DNA from: CAIYRG01 sp964446945
GTDB taxonomy: Bacteria > Pseudomonadota > Alphaproteobacteria > Micropepsales > Micropepsaceae
DNA: 64,000 nt
Direction of reading: 5' to 3'
Assembly: GCA_964446945.1 (NCBI GenBank)
Contig: CAYUQO010000022.1
Coordinates: forward strand, 5,155 to 69,154
Shown here: positions 43,901 through 52,147 of the stretch, piece by piece
Position numbering within the stretch: the first letter of the stretch is position 1
How the letters are laid out: each line of letters begins with the position of its first letter
The notes under the pieces: generated by a model
Database searches by the model: none
What the model saw: only the letters and a program-made list of their open reading frames with translations
Told to the model about the DNA's origin: nothing
Translations under genes and position numbers: made by a program

Positions 43901-45535
43901 ATGGTCGACGCAGGCGATCCGATTAAGCATGTAATTGTGCTGATTCTGGAAAACCGTTCGTTCGATCAGATGCTCGGATGTTTCACGTCGATTTATCCCG
44001 ATATGGAGGGCGTCAGGCCCGGATCGCCGCGGGTGAACCTGGACCCGCGGGGCGCGGAGTATGCGCAATCAGAGACAACTGAGCGGATTATGTTCCTCGA
44101 CCCGCAACACGAGGTCGAACATGTCGCTGTTCAACTGGAAAATTCAAACGGAGGTTTCGTCAGGGATTTTGCGACGGAGTTTCCCGATAGTACGACCCTG
44201 GCACGATCATATATCATGGGCTACTTCCCACTCGGCTTCCTGCCAGGCCTGCATGCACTCGCGCGCGAATTCACGATCTGCGATCACTGGTTTTCATCGC
44301 TGCCCGGTCCAACCTGGCCCAATCGCTTCTTCGCGCTCAGCGGGACATCGCTTGGCCGGGTGAATATGCCTGGTGACGCCACGCACCGCGCCGATGTCCC
44401 GGGTTATTTCCAGCAGACGCAGTCGACGATATTCGACCGCCTCAACGAAGCGGCAATCGACTGGAAAATATATTTCCATGACATTCCCCAAACCACCGTT
44501 CTTGCGAATCTGCGTAAACCCCACAATTCCGCCCGGTACTTTTATGTTGATGAGTTTTTCGATGATGCGCGCGGCTCCGAGAAAGAATTCCCGGAATTTT
44601 CATTCATCGAACCCGATTACCTCGGATTTGGCCAGAGTGACGATCACCCTCCACACGACATTATGCGGGCAGAGAAACTCATCGCGGATGTCTATAATGC
44701 CATCCGGGCGAACGACGCCCTCTGGAAGTCTTCACTTCTGGTGATCTTTTTCGACGAGCATGGCGGGTTCTACGACCATGTTGTACCGCCGGCAGCGGTA
44801 GCGCCCGATGAACATAAGGAAGAATACACGTTCGATCGATTGGGCGTTCGCGTCCCGGCCGTCCTGGTTTCACCATGGGTCGATGCGCGCGTCGACTCGA
44901 CGCAATATGATCACGCGAGCTTGCTCAAATACCTGATCGAAAAATGGCACCTCGGTCCGCTCGGCCGCAGAGCTGAAACGGCAACGAGCATTGCTCGCGG
45001 AATTCTTCGGCAAACTCCACGAAACGATACGATTGCGCGAATAGAGCTCGATCAGGCGCAGCTGAATTCGCCCGATCCGGAGTTAGAGGAAAAGGCGTTC
45101 GGCTCCATGAGCGAACATCAGAAAGCTCTCGCAAAGCTTTCGGAGTACCTGGAACAGGAGGGGGTGGAGCTTGCACCCCGTGGATGGTCTGCCATCGCGC
45201 GGGCACTCGAAAGATTGAAAGCTCTGATCGAGCATGCCCTGGAAAGAGCTTATGGCCTGCCAAAGGGCATCAGGGTATCGATATCCGAACCTGACAAGCT
45301 TGCGCAGCAGAAGGATTCCGATCCACGCGATCGGGTTGCAAGATTTTTGATGCGCAAAAAGCGTTACGCCGCTATCGGGCTACGGGACCGGCTCAAGAAT
45401 AACACATTGTCGCGCGAACAAAGGGATCAGGCAGTGCGCACTCTCGCACTCATTGCCAAGCGCAAATTTCATAACGAGCCACCGGACACAAAGGTCGATG
45501 CTGCAACCCGATGGCTCACTTCGAGACTGACTTGA
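43901..45535 (+). CDS. PF04185 phosphoesterase (phospholipase C/acid phosphatase type) with extra C-terminal domain
   Basis: A 544-residue protein. The phosphoesterase core has HVIVLILENRSFDQMLG at the N-terminus, HALAREFTICDHWFSSLPGPTWPNRFF, and IFFDEHGGFYDHVVPP near residue 285, as in bacterial phospholipase C and AcpA-like enzymes of the alkaline phosphatase superfamily. Unlike most relatives it has no signal peptide and starts directly at the core. Residues ~395-544 are a charged helical extension (EHQKALAKLSEYLEQEGVEL, RDRLKNNTLSREQRDQAV) of unknown role. It begins 20 bases after the patatin gene, so the trio looks operonic. Confidence 0.82.
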   Translation: MVDAGDPIKHVIVLILENRSFDQMLGCFTSIYPDMEGVRPGSPRVNLDPRGAEYAQSETTERIMFLDPQHEVEHVAVQLENSNGGFVRDFATEFPDSTTLARSYIMGYFPLGFLPGLHALAREFTICDHWFSSLPGPTWPNRFFALSGTSLGRVNMPGDATHRADVPGYFQQTQSTIFDRLNEAAIDWKIYFHDIPQTTVLANLRKPHNSARYFYVDEFFDDARGSEKEFPEFSFIEPDYLGFGQSDDHPPHDIMRAEKLIADVYNAIRANDALWKSSLLVIFFDEHGGFYDHVVPPAAVAPDEHKEEYTFDRLGVRVPAVLVSPWVDARVDSTQYDHASLLKYLIEKWHLGPLGRRAETATSIARGILRQTPRNDTIARIELDQAQLNSPDPELEEKAFGSMSEHQKALAKLSEYLEQEGVELAPRGWSAIARALERLKALIEHALERAYGLPKGIRVSISEPDKLAQQKDSDPRDRVARFLMRKKRYAAIGLRDRLKNNTLSREQRDQAVRTLALIAKRKFHNEPPDTKVDAATRWLTSRLT

Positions 45536-45550
45536 GCGCGGGCAGGGTGG

Positions 45551-46435
45551 TCATCGGCCCTCATACGCCCGCTGCAGCGCCGCAAGGTCGAACTTCTTCA
45601 TCTTGAGGAATGCCTGCGTCACGCGGGCGATCTGTTCTCGGCTTCCCTGCGTCATCATCTCACGCATTGCCGCCGGCACGATCTGCCATGACAAACCATA
45701 ACGGTCCTTGACCCAGCCGCATCGGCCGGCATTCGGATCGGCCGCGAGGGCATTCCAATAATTATCGATCTCGGTCTGGTTCTCGCATGACACCACGAAT
45801 GAGGTCGCTTCGTTGAAACCGAAGGCGTGCGGGTGCGCGCTGTCCATGGCGGCAAATTGCACACCGGCCAGTGTGAAGCTTCCGAACATGACGGTGCCTT
45901 CTTTATCCGGCTGGCGGTCCGCCCCGTAGCGCGCAACATGGCCAATTCCGGAATCGGGAAACACTGACGCATAAAATTGCATCGCCTCTCCGGCTTTGCC
46001 CGCATTCGCGCCGGTGAACATCAGCATCGGCGTGATCCTCTGCTTGATCTCGCGCCCGGTCACCAGCATTACCTGCCACGACAGACCGTATCGATCCTGC
46101 GTCCAGCCATAGAGTTTGCTGAACGGGTAGGCGCTGAACGGCATCAGCACCTGTCCGCCATCGGCCAGTCTCTGCCACAGCAGTCCGGTTTCGTTCTCCG
46201 TCGCACACGAAGCGAGAAATGAAATCGCCGGGGTGAATTTGAACTCAGGCCCCGCAAACAGGAGTTGGAATTCCTGCCCGGCAAGGTCGAGCACCACGAT
46301 TTCGACTTTGCCCGAAGGCGTATCGGACAGCGAACCGCTGCTGATGATTTCCGAATTGCCGAATGCGGACATGTACAGCGTCACCGCATCCCGCGCGCTG
46401 CGATCGAACCACAAATGGGGCGTGATCTTCTGCAT
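45551..46435 (-). CDS. VOC-superfamily protein with two PhnB/3-dmu-9_3-mt domains
   Basis: A 294-residue cytoplasmic protein with a duplicated domain. Each half has the DxxxSARDAVTLYMSAF / GKAGEAMQFYASVFPDS type start, a GxEFQLL / GVQFAAMDS block and a D(R)YGLSWQ(V/I) end. This is the PhnB-like branch of the vicinal oxygen chelate fold, typical of stress-linked soil bacteria, function mostly unknown. The ATG at 46435 is preferred over 46465. It converges with the PF04185 gene. Confidence 0.85.
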   Translation of the reverse strand: MQKITPHLWFDRSARDAVTLYMSAFGNSEIISSGSLSDTPSGKVEIVVLDLAGQEFQLLFAGPEFKFTPAISFLASCATENETGLLWQRLADGGQVLMPFSAYPFSKLYGWTQDRYGLSWQVMLVTGREIKQRITPMLMFTGANAGKAGEAMQFYASVFPDSGIGHVARYGADRQPDKEGTVMFGSFTLAGVQFAAMDSAHPHAFGFNEATSFVVSCENQTEIDNYWNALAADPNAGRCGWVKDRYGLSWQIVPAAMREMMTQGSREQIARVTQAFLKMKKFDLAALQRAYEGR

Positions 46436-46592
46436 CTTTGTCCTCGTCCTGCCCCCGGTGAGCACTATGCCTGATCACAACATGGAACGGGAGGATGTGC
46501 CCCGGTCAAATTCGGAAATCCACGGTTGCAGCGTCACCGCAATCAGTGCAGAACGGAAATCCAATTACATTGAAGCCAATGATGAGCCAGTA

Positions 46593-47456
46593 ATGATTGC
46601 GTCGAGGCGATTTGATCCGGCACAGGCAATTGCAATTTTTGCCGCGGCGATTCTCTCCGTGGCAGCGGCGACAGGCTCCTCAACCGCAGGCAACGCCGCC
46701 CTGGCCGCCAATACATTCGCAGACTGCGCCGACTGCCCGGTGATGGTGCGCATACCGCCAGGCCAATTCACGATGGGTTCACCGGCAAGCGAACTTTTTC
46801 GTGGTGCCGAAAGACAACACCGGGTCACAATCGGCTCGCCGTTTGCATTGGGTGCATACGAAATCACATTTGCCCAATGGGACGCGTGCGTTGCCCATGG
46901 CGGATGCCGCGGATACCGGCCCGACGATCAGGGATGGGGCAGAGGCAAGCATCCCGTGATCGGCGTCAGCTGGAATGATGCGAAAGCCTATGTTGCGTGG
47001 CTCAGCAAGACGACCGGCAGACCGTACCGCTTGGCATCTGAGTCGGAATGGGAATATGCGGCGCGGGCGGCGACGACCACGGCCTTTTCTTTTGGAGCGA
47101 CGATCAATAGCGCCCAGGCGAATTATGACGGAAGCACCGCATACGGTACTGGCCGGAAGGGCGTGAACCGTGAGAAGACTTTGCCGGTTGGAAGTTTTCC
47201 GCCCAACGCATTCGGACTGTACGACATGCACGGAAATGTCTGGGAATGGACGGAAGATTGCTGGTCGGACGAATATACCGGCACGACCCCCACAAACGGC
47301 GCGGCCTTTGTGCAGCCAATGTGCGCCGGCCATGTCCTCCGCGGCGGATCGTGGGAAGATCATCCCGCCGATGTCCGTTCAGCGGCACGTGTCGGAGGCG
47401 CAAGTGACGATCAGTCATGGTCGGATGGTTTCCGCGTAGCACTGTCTCTCAGATAG
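46593..47456 (+). CDS. secreted SUMF1/FGE-fold protein
   Basis: A 287-residue exported protein. After a hydrophobic signal, FADCADCPVMVRIPPGQFTMGSP begins the formylglycine-generating-enzyme-fold domain, and ITFAQWDACVAHGGC, VIGVSWNDAKAYVAWLS, YRLASESEWEYAARA, NAFGLYDMHGNVWEWTEDCW and HVLRGGSWEDHP follow in order. The two catalytic cysteines of true sulfatase-activating enzymes are not seen at the C-terminal RSAARVGG...GFRVA region, and no sulfatase gene is near, so FGE activity is unlikely. The start is uncertain; upstream in-frame ATGs lack signal character. Confidence 0.82.
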   Translation: MIASRRFDPAQAIAIFAAAILSVAAATGSSTAGNAALAANTFADCADCPVMVRIPPGQFTMGSPASELFRGAERQHRVTIGSPFALGAYEITFAQWDACVAHGGCRGYRPDDQGWGRGKHPVIGVSWNDAKAYVAWLSKTTGRPYRLASESEWEYAARAATTTAFSFGATINSAQANYDGSTAYGTGRKGVNREKTLPVGSFPPNAFGLYDMHGNVWEWTEDCWSDEYTGTTPTNGAAFVQPMCAGHVLRGGSWEDHPADVRSAARVGGASDDQSWSDGFRVALSLR

Positions 47457-47582
47457 ACGCAGCCGGCTGTGGGCGGCGGAACGCCAGGCTCACTGCAACG
47501 CAGGGTTGCAGCCCGGCGCCAACCGTAGCAGAATGAAACGTCCGTAATCGTTCAATCGCAGCAACTTAGGGAGGAGTCCGCG

Positions 47583-48689
47583 ATGAACTACCCGTCTGCC
47601 GTCACTCTCTCACTGCTGTTTGCCGGCGTCAGCACGCTGTCATTCGCCGCCGAACCCGCCGGTCTGGGCGCGGGCGCGATCATGCTCACCGACGGCAAGA
47701 AAATGGACAATTTCAACAAGGTCGGTGACGCCGACTGGCGCATCGCAGAGGGCTCGATCGTCGCCAATAACGGCCGCGGCTTCCTGGTCAGCAAGCAGTC
47801 TTTCGGCGATTTCCGGCTGCGGGCCGAATTCTATCCCGACGACGAAACCGACAGCGGCATCTTTATCCGCTGTGAGAATCCGCAACAGATCACTGCGCAG
47901 TCCTGCTACGAGATCAACATCTACGACACCAACCAGAATCTCAACAACGCAACCGGCGCTGTCGTCAACCTTGCGCCGCCGGAACGCTCGCCGCAGACCG
48001 AGCTGCACTGGAACGTGCTCGAAATCGAGGCCAGGGGTCCGCAGCTCAATGTCACTATCAATGGCGAACGCACAGCAAGCGTGCGCGATACCAAACATGC
48101 GCGTGGCCCGATCGCGCTGCAATTCGCCAAAGGGGTGGTCTATTTCCGCAAAGTCGAAGTCAAGCCGCTGACGCAGGACGATATCGACTTCGTCTCCTCG
48201 CCGCTCTACGTCAATTGCCAGGAAGGATTCGTCGTTCTGTTTCCCGGCCAGCCGGTGCGCCGCGACACGATGTATCCGATCGGCGGAACCAATATGCCGG
48301 CGCATGAATATGCAATGCAAAAGGACGGCAACCGCTATTCGGTGACGGTGATCGATTATGGCGCCGGGCCCCGCGCGGACCGCAAGATTGTCGACACCGT
48401 CGTGGCCGACCTCAGCAAAAGGGGCGATGTCAAGACGCGGGCCAATGTCGAGATCGGTATCGGAAAGCCCGGCAGTCAGCTCAATATCACGCAGCCTAAT
48501 GGGCGCCAGCTTCGCGCATCCGCCTATATGATGCAGCATAAGCTGTATGTCACCCAGGCCGATTTCGCCGCGGGCGATCCGACGGGATTACAGTTCGAGC
48601 AGTCGATCGCGATTATCAACCATGCCGGAACCGACCTCGACCGGGTATCGCCGAACAATACCGAGATCCGCACTTACGACTGCCACTAA
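47583..48689 (+). CDS. secreted DUF1080 (3-keto-disaccharide hydrolase-like) protein with a C-terminal extension
   Basis: A 368-residue exported protein (signal ending SFAAEP). Residues ~30-200 are a DUF1080 jelly-roll: DNFNKVGDADWRIAEGSIVANNGRGFLVSKQSFGDFRLRAEF-type strands, DSGIFIRCENP, QSCYEINIYD, HWNVLEIEARG and GPIALQFAKGVVYFRKVEVKPL. The family includes lectin-like glycan binders and 3-keto-glycoside hydrolases. The last ~165 residues, with VLFPGQPVRRD and SVTVIDYG, form a separate beta-rich domain. GGAGGAG lies upstream of the ATG. Confidence 0.82.
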   Translation: MNYPSAVTLSLLFAGVSTLSFAAEPAGLGAGAIMLTDGKKMDNFNKVGDADWRIAEGSIVANNGRGFLVSKQSFGDFRLRAEFYPDDETDSGIFIRCENPQQITAQSCYEINIYDTNQNLNNATGAVVNLAPPERSPQTELHWNVLEIEARGPQLNVTINGERTASVRDTKHARGPIALQFAKGVVYFRKVEVKPLTQDDIDFVSSPLYVNCQEGFVVLFPGQPVRRDTMYPIGGTNMPAHEYAMQKDGNRYSVTVIDYGAGPRADRKIVDTVVADLSKRGDVKTRANVEIGIGKPGSQLNITQPNGRQLRASAYMMQHKLYVTQADFAAGDPTGLQFEQSIAIINHAGTDLDRVSPNNTEIRTYDCH

Positions 48690-48712
48690 TTCTGTCGTCT
48701 AAACCAGGAATT

Positions 48713-48810
48713 CTCCTTCCCCCCACGTGAGGCGTGCGGGGGAAGGTGCCCGCAGCAACGCCGCAGGCGTTGCGAATGGCGGGCGGAAGGCGGGCCTTCG
48801 GCGAGCTTCA
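48713..48810. repeat. dispersed GC-rich palindrome
   Basis: CTCCTTCCCCCCACG...CGTGCGGGGGAAGG forms the first hairpin, then GTGCCCGCAGCAACGCCGCAGGCGTTGCGAATGGCGGGCGGAAGG forms the second. This two-hairpin layout with CCCGCAG...GGCGGGCG is shared with 30824 and 63821. Confidence 0.75.
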
Positions 48811-48922
48811 ACGTGCCCTGTCCGCGCGCCCGGGCCGTCCCCACTCAAACGTCGAAAAACGGGGGTTTGCACGCACGCACGAAAAGCGGGCATTGTCGGT
48901 GCCGATACAAAGGGCTTCCGCG

Positions 48923-49789
48923 ATGTTGCTACGAATCGGTGCTTTGACGTGGACCAGTATCATGCTTGCCGGCGCCCTTGTCGCAACCACCTCCTCCACA
49001 CCGGCAGCTCAACGCGCAAAAGCCGCCATTCCGGATTTATCCCAGGGCAACACCGCCGGATGGATTTCTGTGGGCGCGGATTGGCTGCCGCCGGCTTCCG
49101 GACCAGGTCCGGTCGCCTTCGATCCGGCCCATCCCTTCGTCAGCAACCAGGATGCGATCAGGACGGGTCGTTCGGTCACGCCGCGCATTGCCGATGCCAA
49201 CAGTCCACTGCTGCTCCCCTGGGCGCGCGAAGCGGTGAAACGGGCGAATGATCAGGTGCTGGCCGGGAAAGTCGGTTTCGAGGCGATGTCCACCTGCTGG
49301 CCCGGGGGCGTGCCTGGAATCATGCTGTTCACCGCCGAGCCGATCTATTTCGTCCAGACGCCGAAGGAGATCACGATTCTTTATCAGCGCGGGCCGAATC
49401 AGCGGCACATCCATATGAATGTTCGGCACACAAAAAATCCCAAGCCCTCCTGGTACGGAGAATCGATCGGCCATTACGAGGGCAATACGCTGGTCATCGA
49501 CACCATCGGTCTTTCCGACAAGACCTTTGTCGACAATCTGCGGACGCCGCACACCCCGCAAATGCATGTCATCGAGCGCTACACGATTTCGGACGACGGC
49601 GAGACCATGAACGGAACCGCGTATGTCGAAGATCCCGGCACTTTTACCAGCCCATGGTCCGCTTCCCAGCGCTGGCGCCGAGTGCAGCAGCCGATCCAGG
49701 AATCCGTCTGCGCCGAGAACAACAACAACTACAACTATTTCGGTCTCAGGATCGATCCGATCCCCGAAGCCACCACCCCGGACTTCTGA
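48923..49789 (+). CDS. secreted protein of an unnamed family, copy 3 of 3
   Basis: A 288-residue exported protein (signal LTWTSIMLAGALVATTSS). Shared blocks with the copies at 25716 and 34804 are LLLPWAREAVKRANDQVLAGKVGF, CWPGGVPGIMLF, FVQTPKEITILYQRGPNQRHIHMNVRH, NPKPSWYGESIGHYEGNTLVIDTIGLSDKTFVDNLRTPH, MHVIERY and the closing TPDF. It is flanked by repeat elements on both sides. The ATG at 48923 is chosen by the signal peptide; the open frame from 48734 is partly repeat sequence. Confidence 0.73.
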   Translation: MLLRIGALTWTSIMLAGALVATTSSTPAAQRAKAAIPDLSQGNTAGWISVGADWLPPASGPGPVAFDPAHPFVSNQDAIRTGRSVTPRIADANSPLLLPWAREAVKRANDQVLAGKVGFEAMSTCWPGGVPGIMLFTAEPIYFVQTPKEITILYQRGPNQRHIHMNVRHTKNPKPSWYGESIGHYEGNTLVIDTIGLSDKTFVDNLRTPHTPQMHVIERYTISDDGETMNGTAYVEDPGTFTSPWSASQRWRRVQQPIQESVCAENNNNYNYFGLRIDPIPEATTPDF

Positions 49790-49819
49790 CACTGCGATCG
49801 CGGCAGAATAGATTTTCCG

Positions 49820-49941
49820 CCTCCCCCTTGAGGGGAGGCACGCACTTTGCAGTTGGCAAAGTGCGGGTGGGGGACGTTCTCGCGATTACCCCCACCCGAA
49901 ATTTGCTCCGCAAATTTCTACCTCCCCGCAAGGTGGAGGTA
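49820..49941. repeat. composite dispersed palindrome (CTCCCCCTTGAGGGGAGG class)
   Basis: CCTCCCCCTTGAGGGGAGG hairpin, then GCACTTTGCAGTTGGCAAAGTGC, GGGTGGGGGACG, then CCCCCACCC, GAAATTTGCTCCGCAAATTTC and CCTCCCCGCAAGGTGGAGG. The two ends are in inverted orientation around CTCGCGATTA. The same full layout is at 62590. Confidence 0.8.
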
Positions 49942-49960
49942 GAGCTGGTGGTTCGTTCGT

Positions 49961-50974
49961 CTAAACCTGCTGTCCCGCCAACAACGCCAGCAGCGCGTAA
50001 GTCGCGAGCCAGTGTTCGCCCATATAATCGCCGGAGATGGTCGCCAGTGCCGATGACAGATGTCGCTCGCCGGTATCGATCGCAATCCTGCGCAATGGCT
50101 CATCCGTCTTGAACCACGACGCGACCTCGAACCACGACCACGCCCGGGACAGATTAAGCCCGTCCAAATGCACAATGCGGCCATCGCTGCGGTCGCTGAC
50201 CTGCGCGGGTTGGAAGAGAGAGGCCGGCTCACCTTGCGCCAGCCGCGGCAAGAATCGCGCAAACCAGCCGCTGAATTGATCGGGGGGCAGGGCCCATGCC
50301 ATGCACTGCCCTTCGGTGAGTGACGGCGACAGGAAATCCTCCCCGGACGGCTCGCGGCACGGATCGTCCTGATCGTCCGTATACCAGCGAATTGCGGCCC
50401 TGCGAAGCAACTCCAGGAATTCCGCATCCGATGCGGTTTGCGCGTAATCGAATGCCAGCCGCAGCGCGAAGGCGGTGTTGCCATGCGTGCCGACGCGCAC
50501 CGGGTAAGTCGCTCGCGGCAACCATTCCCGGAATCGCTCCACAATCGCATCTGCCAGCGGCCGCAGCTTCCCGCTCCAGGGCTTTCCAGGATGCCGCAGC
50601 AAATCCGCCTGCAGCATCAGCAGCCACGCCCAGCCATAAGGACGTTCGAAGGCGCGCGATCCCGGCCGCGCGAGATAGGCGCATTCGCCGGCGACTTTCT
50701 CCACCGTGAGGGACGTATCGAACAATGCATGTATCGCGGCGGACTCCGCATTGTCCGGAAACAAACGGCACACAGTGGCCAGCAGCCACCAGGAATGGAC
50801 GCAGGAATGCCAGTCAAAGCTGCCGAAAAATACCGGATGTAACGCCCTTGGAGTTTGCGCATCCTCCGCCCGCGTCATCACATGGTCAAGTTTGTTCGGG
50901 AATTCGCGCGTGACATGCGACAGCGCAATCCGCGCCAAGCGTCCCGCCATCTCCGCATCCAGCTGCGCGTTCAT
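49961..50974 (-). CDS. DUF2891-family protein
   Basis: A 337-residue cytoplasmic, probably alpha/alpha-barrel protein. It starts MNAQLDAEMAGRLARIALSHVTREFPNKLDH and has HPVFFGSFDWHSCVHSWWLLATVCRLFP, RPYGWAWLLML, VRVGTHGNTAFALRLAFDYA, GEDFLSPSLTEGQCMA and HLDGLNLSRAW. The conserved His, Trp and Glu residues suggest a catalytic or ligand pocket; no reaction is known. It follows DUF979 after a 222-base gap filled by repeats, so it may have its own transcript or belong to the 5-oxoprolinase operon. Confidence 0.83.
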   Translation of the reverse strand: MNAQLDAEMAGRLARIALSHVTREFPNKLDHVMTRAEDAQTPRALHPVFFGSFDWHSCVHSWWLLATVCRLFPDNAESAAIHALFDTSLTVEKVAGECAYLARPGSRAFERPYGWAWLLMLQADLLRHPGKPWSGKLRPLADAIVERFREWLPRATYPVRVGTHGNTAFALRLAFDYAQTASDAEFLELLRRAAIRWYTDDQDDPCREPSGEDFLSPSLTEGQCMAWALPPDQFSGWFARFLPRLAQGEPASLFQPAQVSDRSDGRIVHLDGLNLSRAWSWFEVASWFKTDEPLRRIAIDTGERHLSSALATISGDYMGEHWLATYALLALLAGQQV

Positions 50975-50987
50975 GTGAATCCAGAGC

Positions 50988-51173
50988 CCACCTCCACCTT
51001 GCGGGGAGGTCGAAATTTGCGAAGCAGATTTCGGGTGGGGGTATGTTGCGATGACAGCCCCCCACCCGCGAATTTTCTGAACCGATCCAGCGCGCATTGC
51101 GCGCCTTGTTCGCCAGTTCTGCCGCGGCGCGATGCGCCGCGTGCGGGCGCGTGCCTCCCCGCAAGGGGGAGGC
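50988..51173. repeat. composite dispersed palindrome between DUF2891 and DUF979
   Basis: CCACCTCCACCTTGCGGGGAGGT, GAAATTTGCGAAGCAGATTTC and GGGTGGGGG form the left part; CCCCCCACCC and GCCTCCCCGCAAGGGGGAGGC form the inverted right part. The 27-base unit GCCGCGGCGC...GCGCCGCGTGCGGG lies inside at 51121-51147. It fills most of the intergenic gap. Confidence 0.8.
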
Positions 51174-51196
51174 GACGCACGTATCGAAGCTGCGAA

Positions 51197-52147
51197 TTAC
51201 CTGAACACCGCCGCATACATCAGCACCATATTCACCAGCAGCAGCAGGATAGCGGTCGGGATTTGCACCACGATCGCACCATAACGATTCTTCAGCCCCA
51301 GCAGCGCCGCCGGAACGACGTTGAAATTCGCTGCCATTGGCGTTGTCAGGGTACCGCAGAATCCGCACAGCATGCCGATCGCCGACATCGCGATGGGATC
51401 GCCGTGAAATGTCATCACGATCAGCGGGAGACCGATGCCGATGGTCAGCACCGGAAAAGCGGCAAAGGCGTTGCCCATCACGCCGGTGAACAGCGCCATG
51501 CCGAGCGCATAGGCGATCACGGCGGCGGCCCGGCTGCCGCCCGGAATCGCGTGCGACGCAATCTGCCCAACCGCAGTGCCGACGCCGGCAATCGCGAATA
51601 TCGCGCCGAGTGCGGACAGCATCTGCGGTAGAAGCGCCGCCCAGCCGAGAAGATCCATGAGCCGGCGCCCCTCATCCAGTGCGGTGATAATCCGTTGCTT
51701 GAGCAGGACGCGACACAGAATAACGGCCGTGACGCATGCCAGCCCAAGTCCGATGAGTGCGGTCTGCTCCGGGTCGATCAGCGGCCGTCCCGCGATGAAA
51801 ATCTGTCTGAACGCGAGTGCGGCCAAAATCGTAACCAACGGGATCGCCAGTGCCGGCGCGAAAATCGCATTGCCGCATTTTCGCGCCAGCAGCTTGCGTT
51901 CCTCGGGCGTTGTCGTCTGCGGGCGGCCAATGCCCAGTCCTGCGGCGACAACAGCGACCATTGCGAGCACCAGGATTCCATTGCCGAGATCGCCCAGCAC
52001 GTCGCCGAACAGGAAACTTACCGCATACAACCCCCAGAACGCCGCGTTGCGCAAGCGCCGCGGATTACCGGGATCACGTGCGCTCATCAGCGCCATCGCG
52101 CCGAACATCAGGCCGGCAAGCACATAGACGGGCCCGACGCCGATCAT
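51197..52147 (-). CDS. DUF979-family membrane protein
   Basis: A 316-residue inner-membrane protein with about nine hydrophobic segments. Features are VYVLAGLMFGAMALMSARDPGNPRRL, WGLYAVSFLFGD, GVMGNAFAAFPVLTIGIGLPLIV and GFCGTLTTPMAANFNVVPAALLGLKN. DUF979 and DUF969 proteins occur as adjacent pairs and look like two halves of a transporter. The ATG at 52147 overlaps the DUF969 stop as ATGA, so the pair is translationally coupled. Placement behind a 5-oxoprolinase suggests a 5-oxoproline (pyroglutamate) or related substrate. Confidence 0.88.
   Translation of the reverse strand: MIGVGPVYVLAGLMFGAMALMSARDPGNPRRLRNAAFWGLYAVSFLFGDVLGDLGNGILVLAMVAVVAAGLGIGRPQTTTPEERKLLARKCGNAIFAPALAIPLVTILAALAFRQIFIAGRPLIDPEQTALIGLGLACVTAVILCRVLLKQRIITALDEGRRLMDLLGWAALLPQMLSALGAIFAIAGVGTAVGQIASHAIPGGSRAAAVIAYALGMALFTGVMGNAFAAFPVLTIGIGLPLIVMTFHGDPIAMSAIGMLCGFCGTLTTPMAANFNVVPAALLGLKNRYGAIVVQIPTAILLLLVNMVLMYAAVFR

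Noticed and set aside
46593..47456. True formylglycine-generating enzyme activating a sulfatase
   Set aside because: The catalytic cysteine pair is not visible, and no sulfatase gene is in the window.
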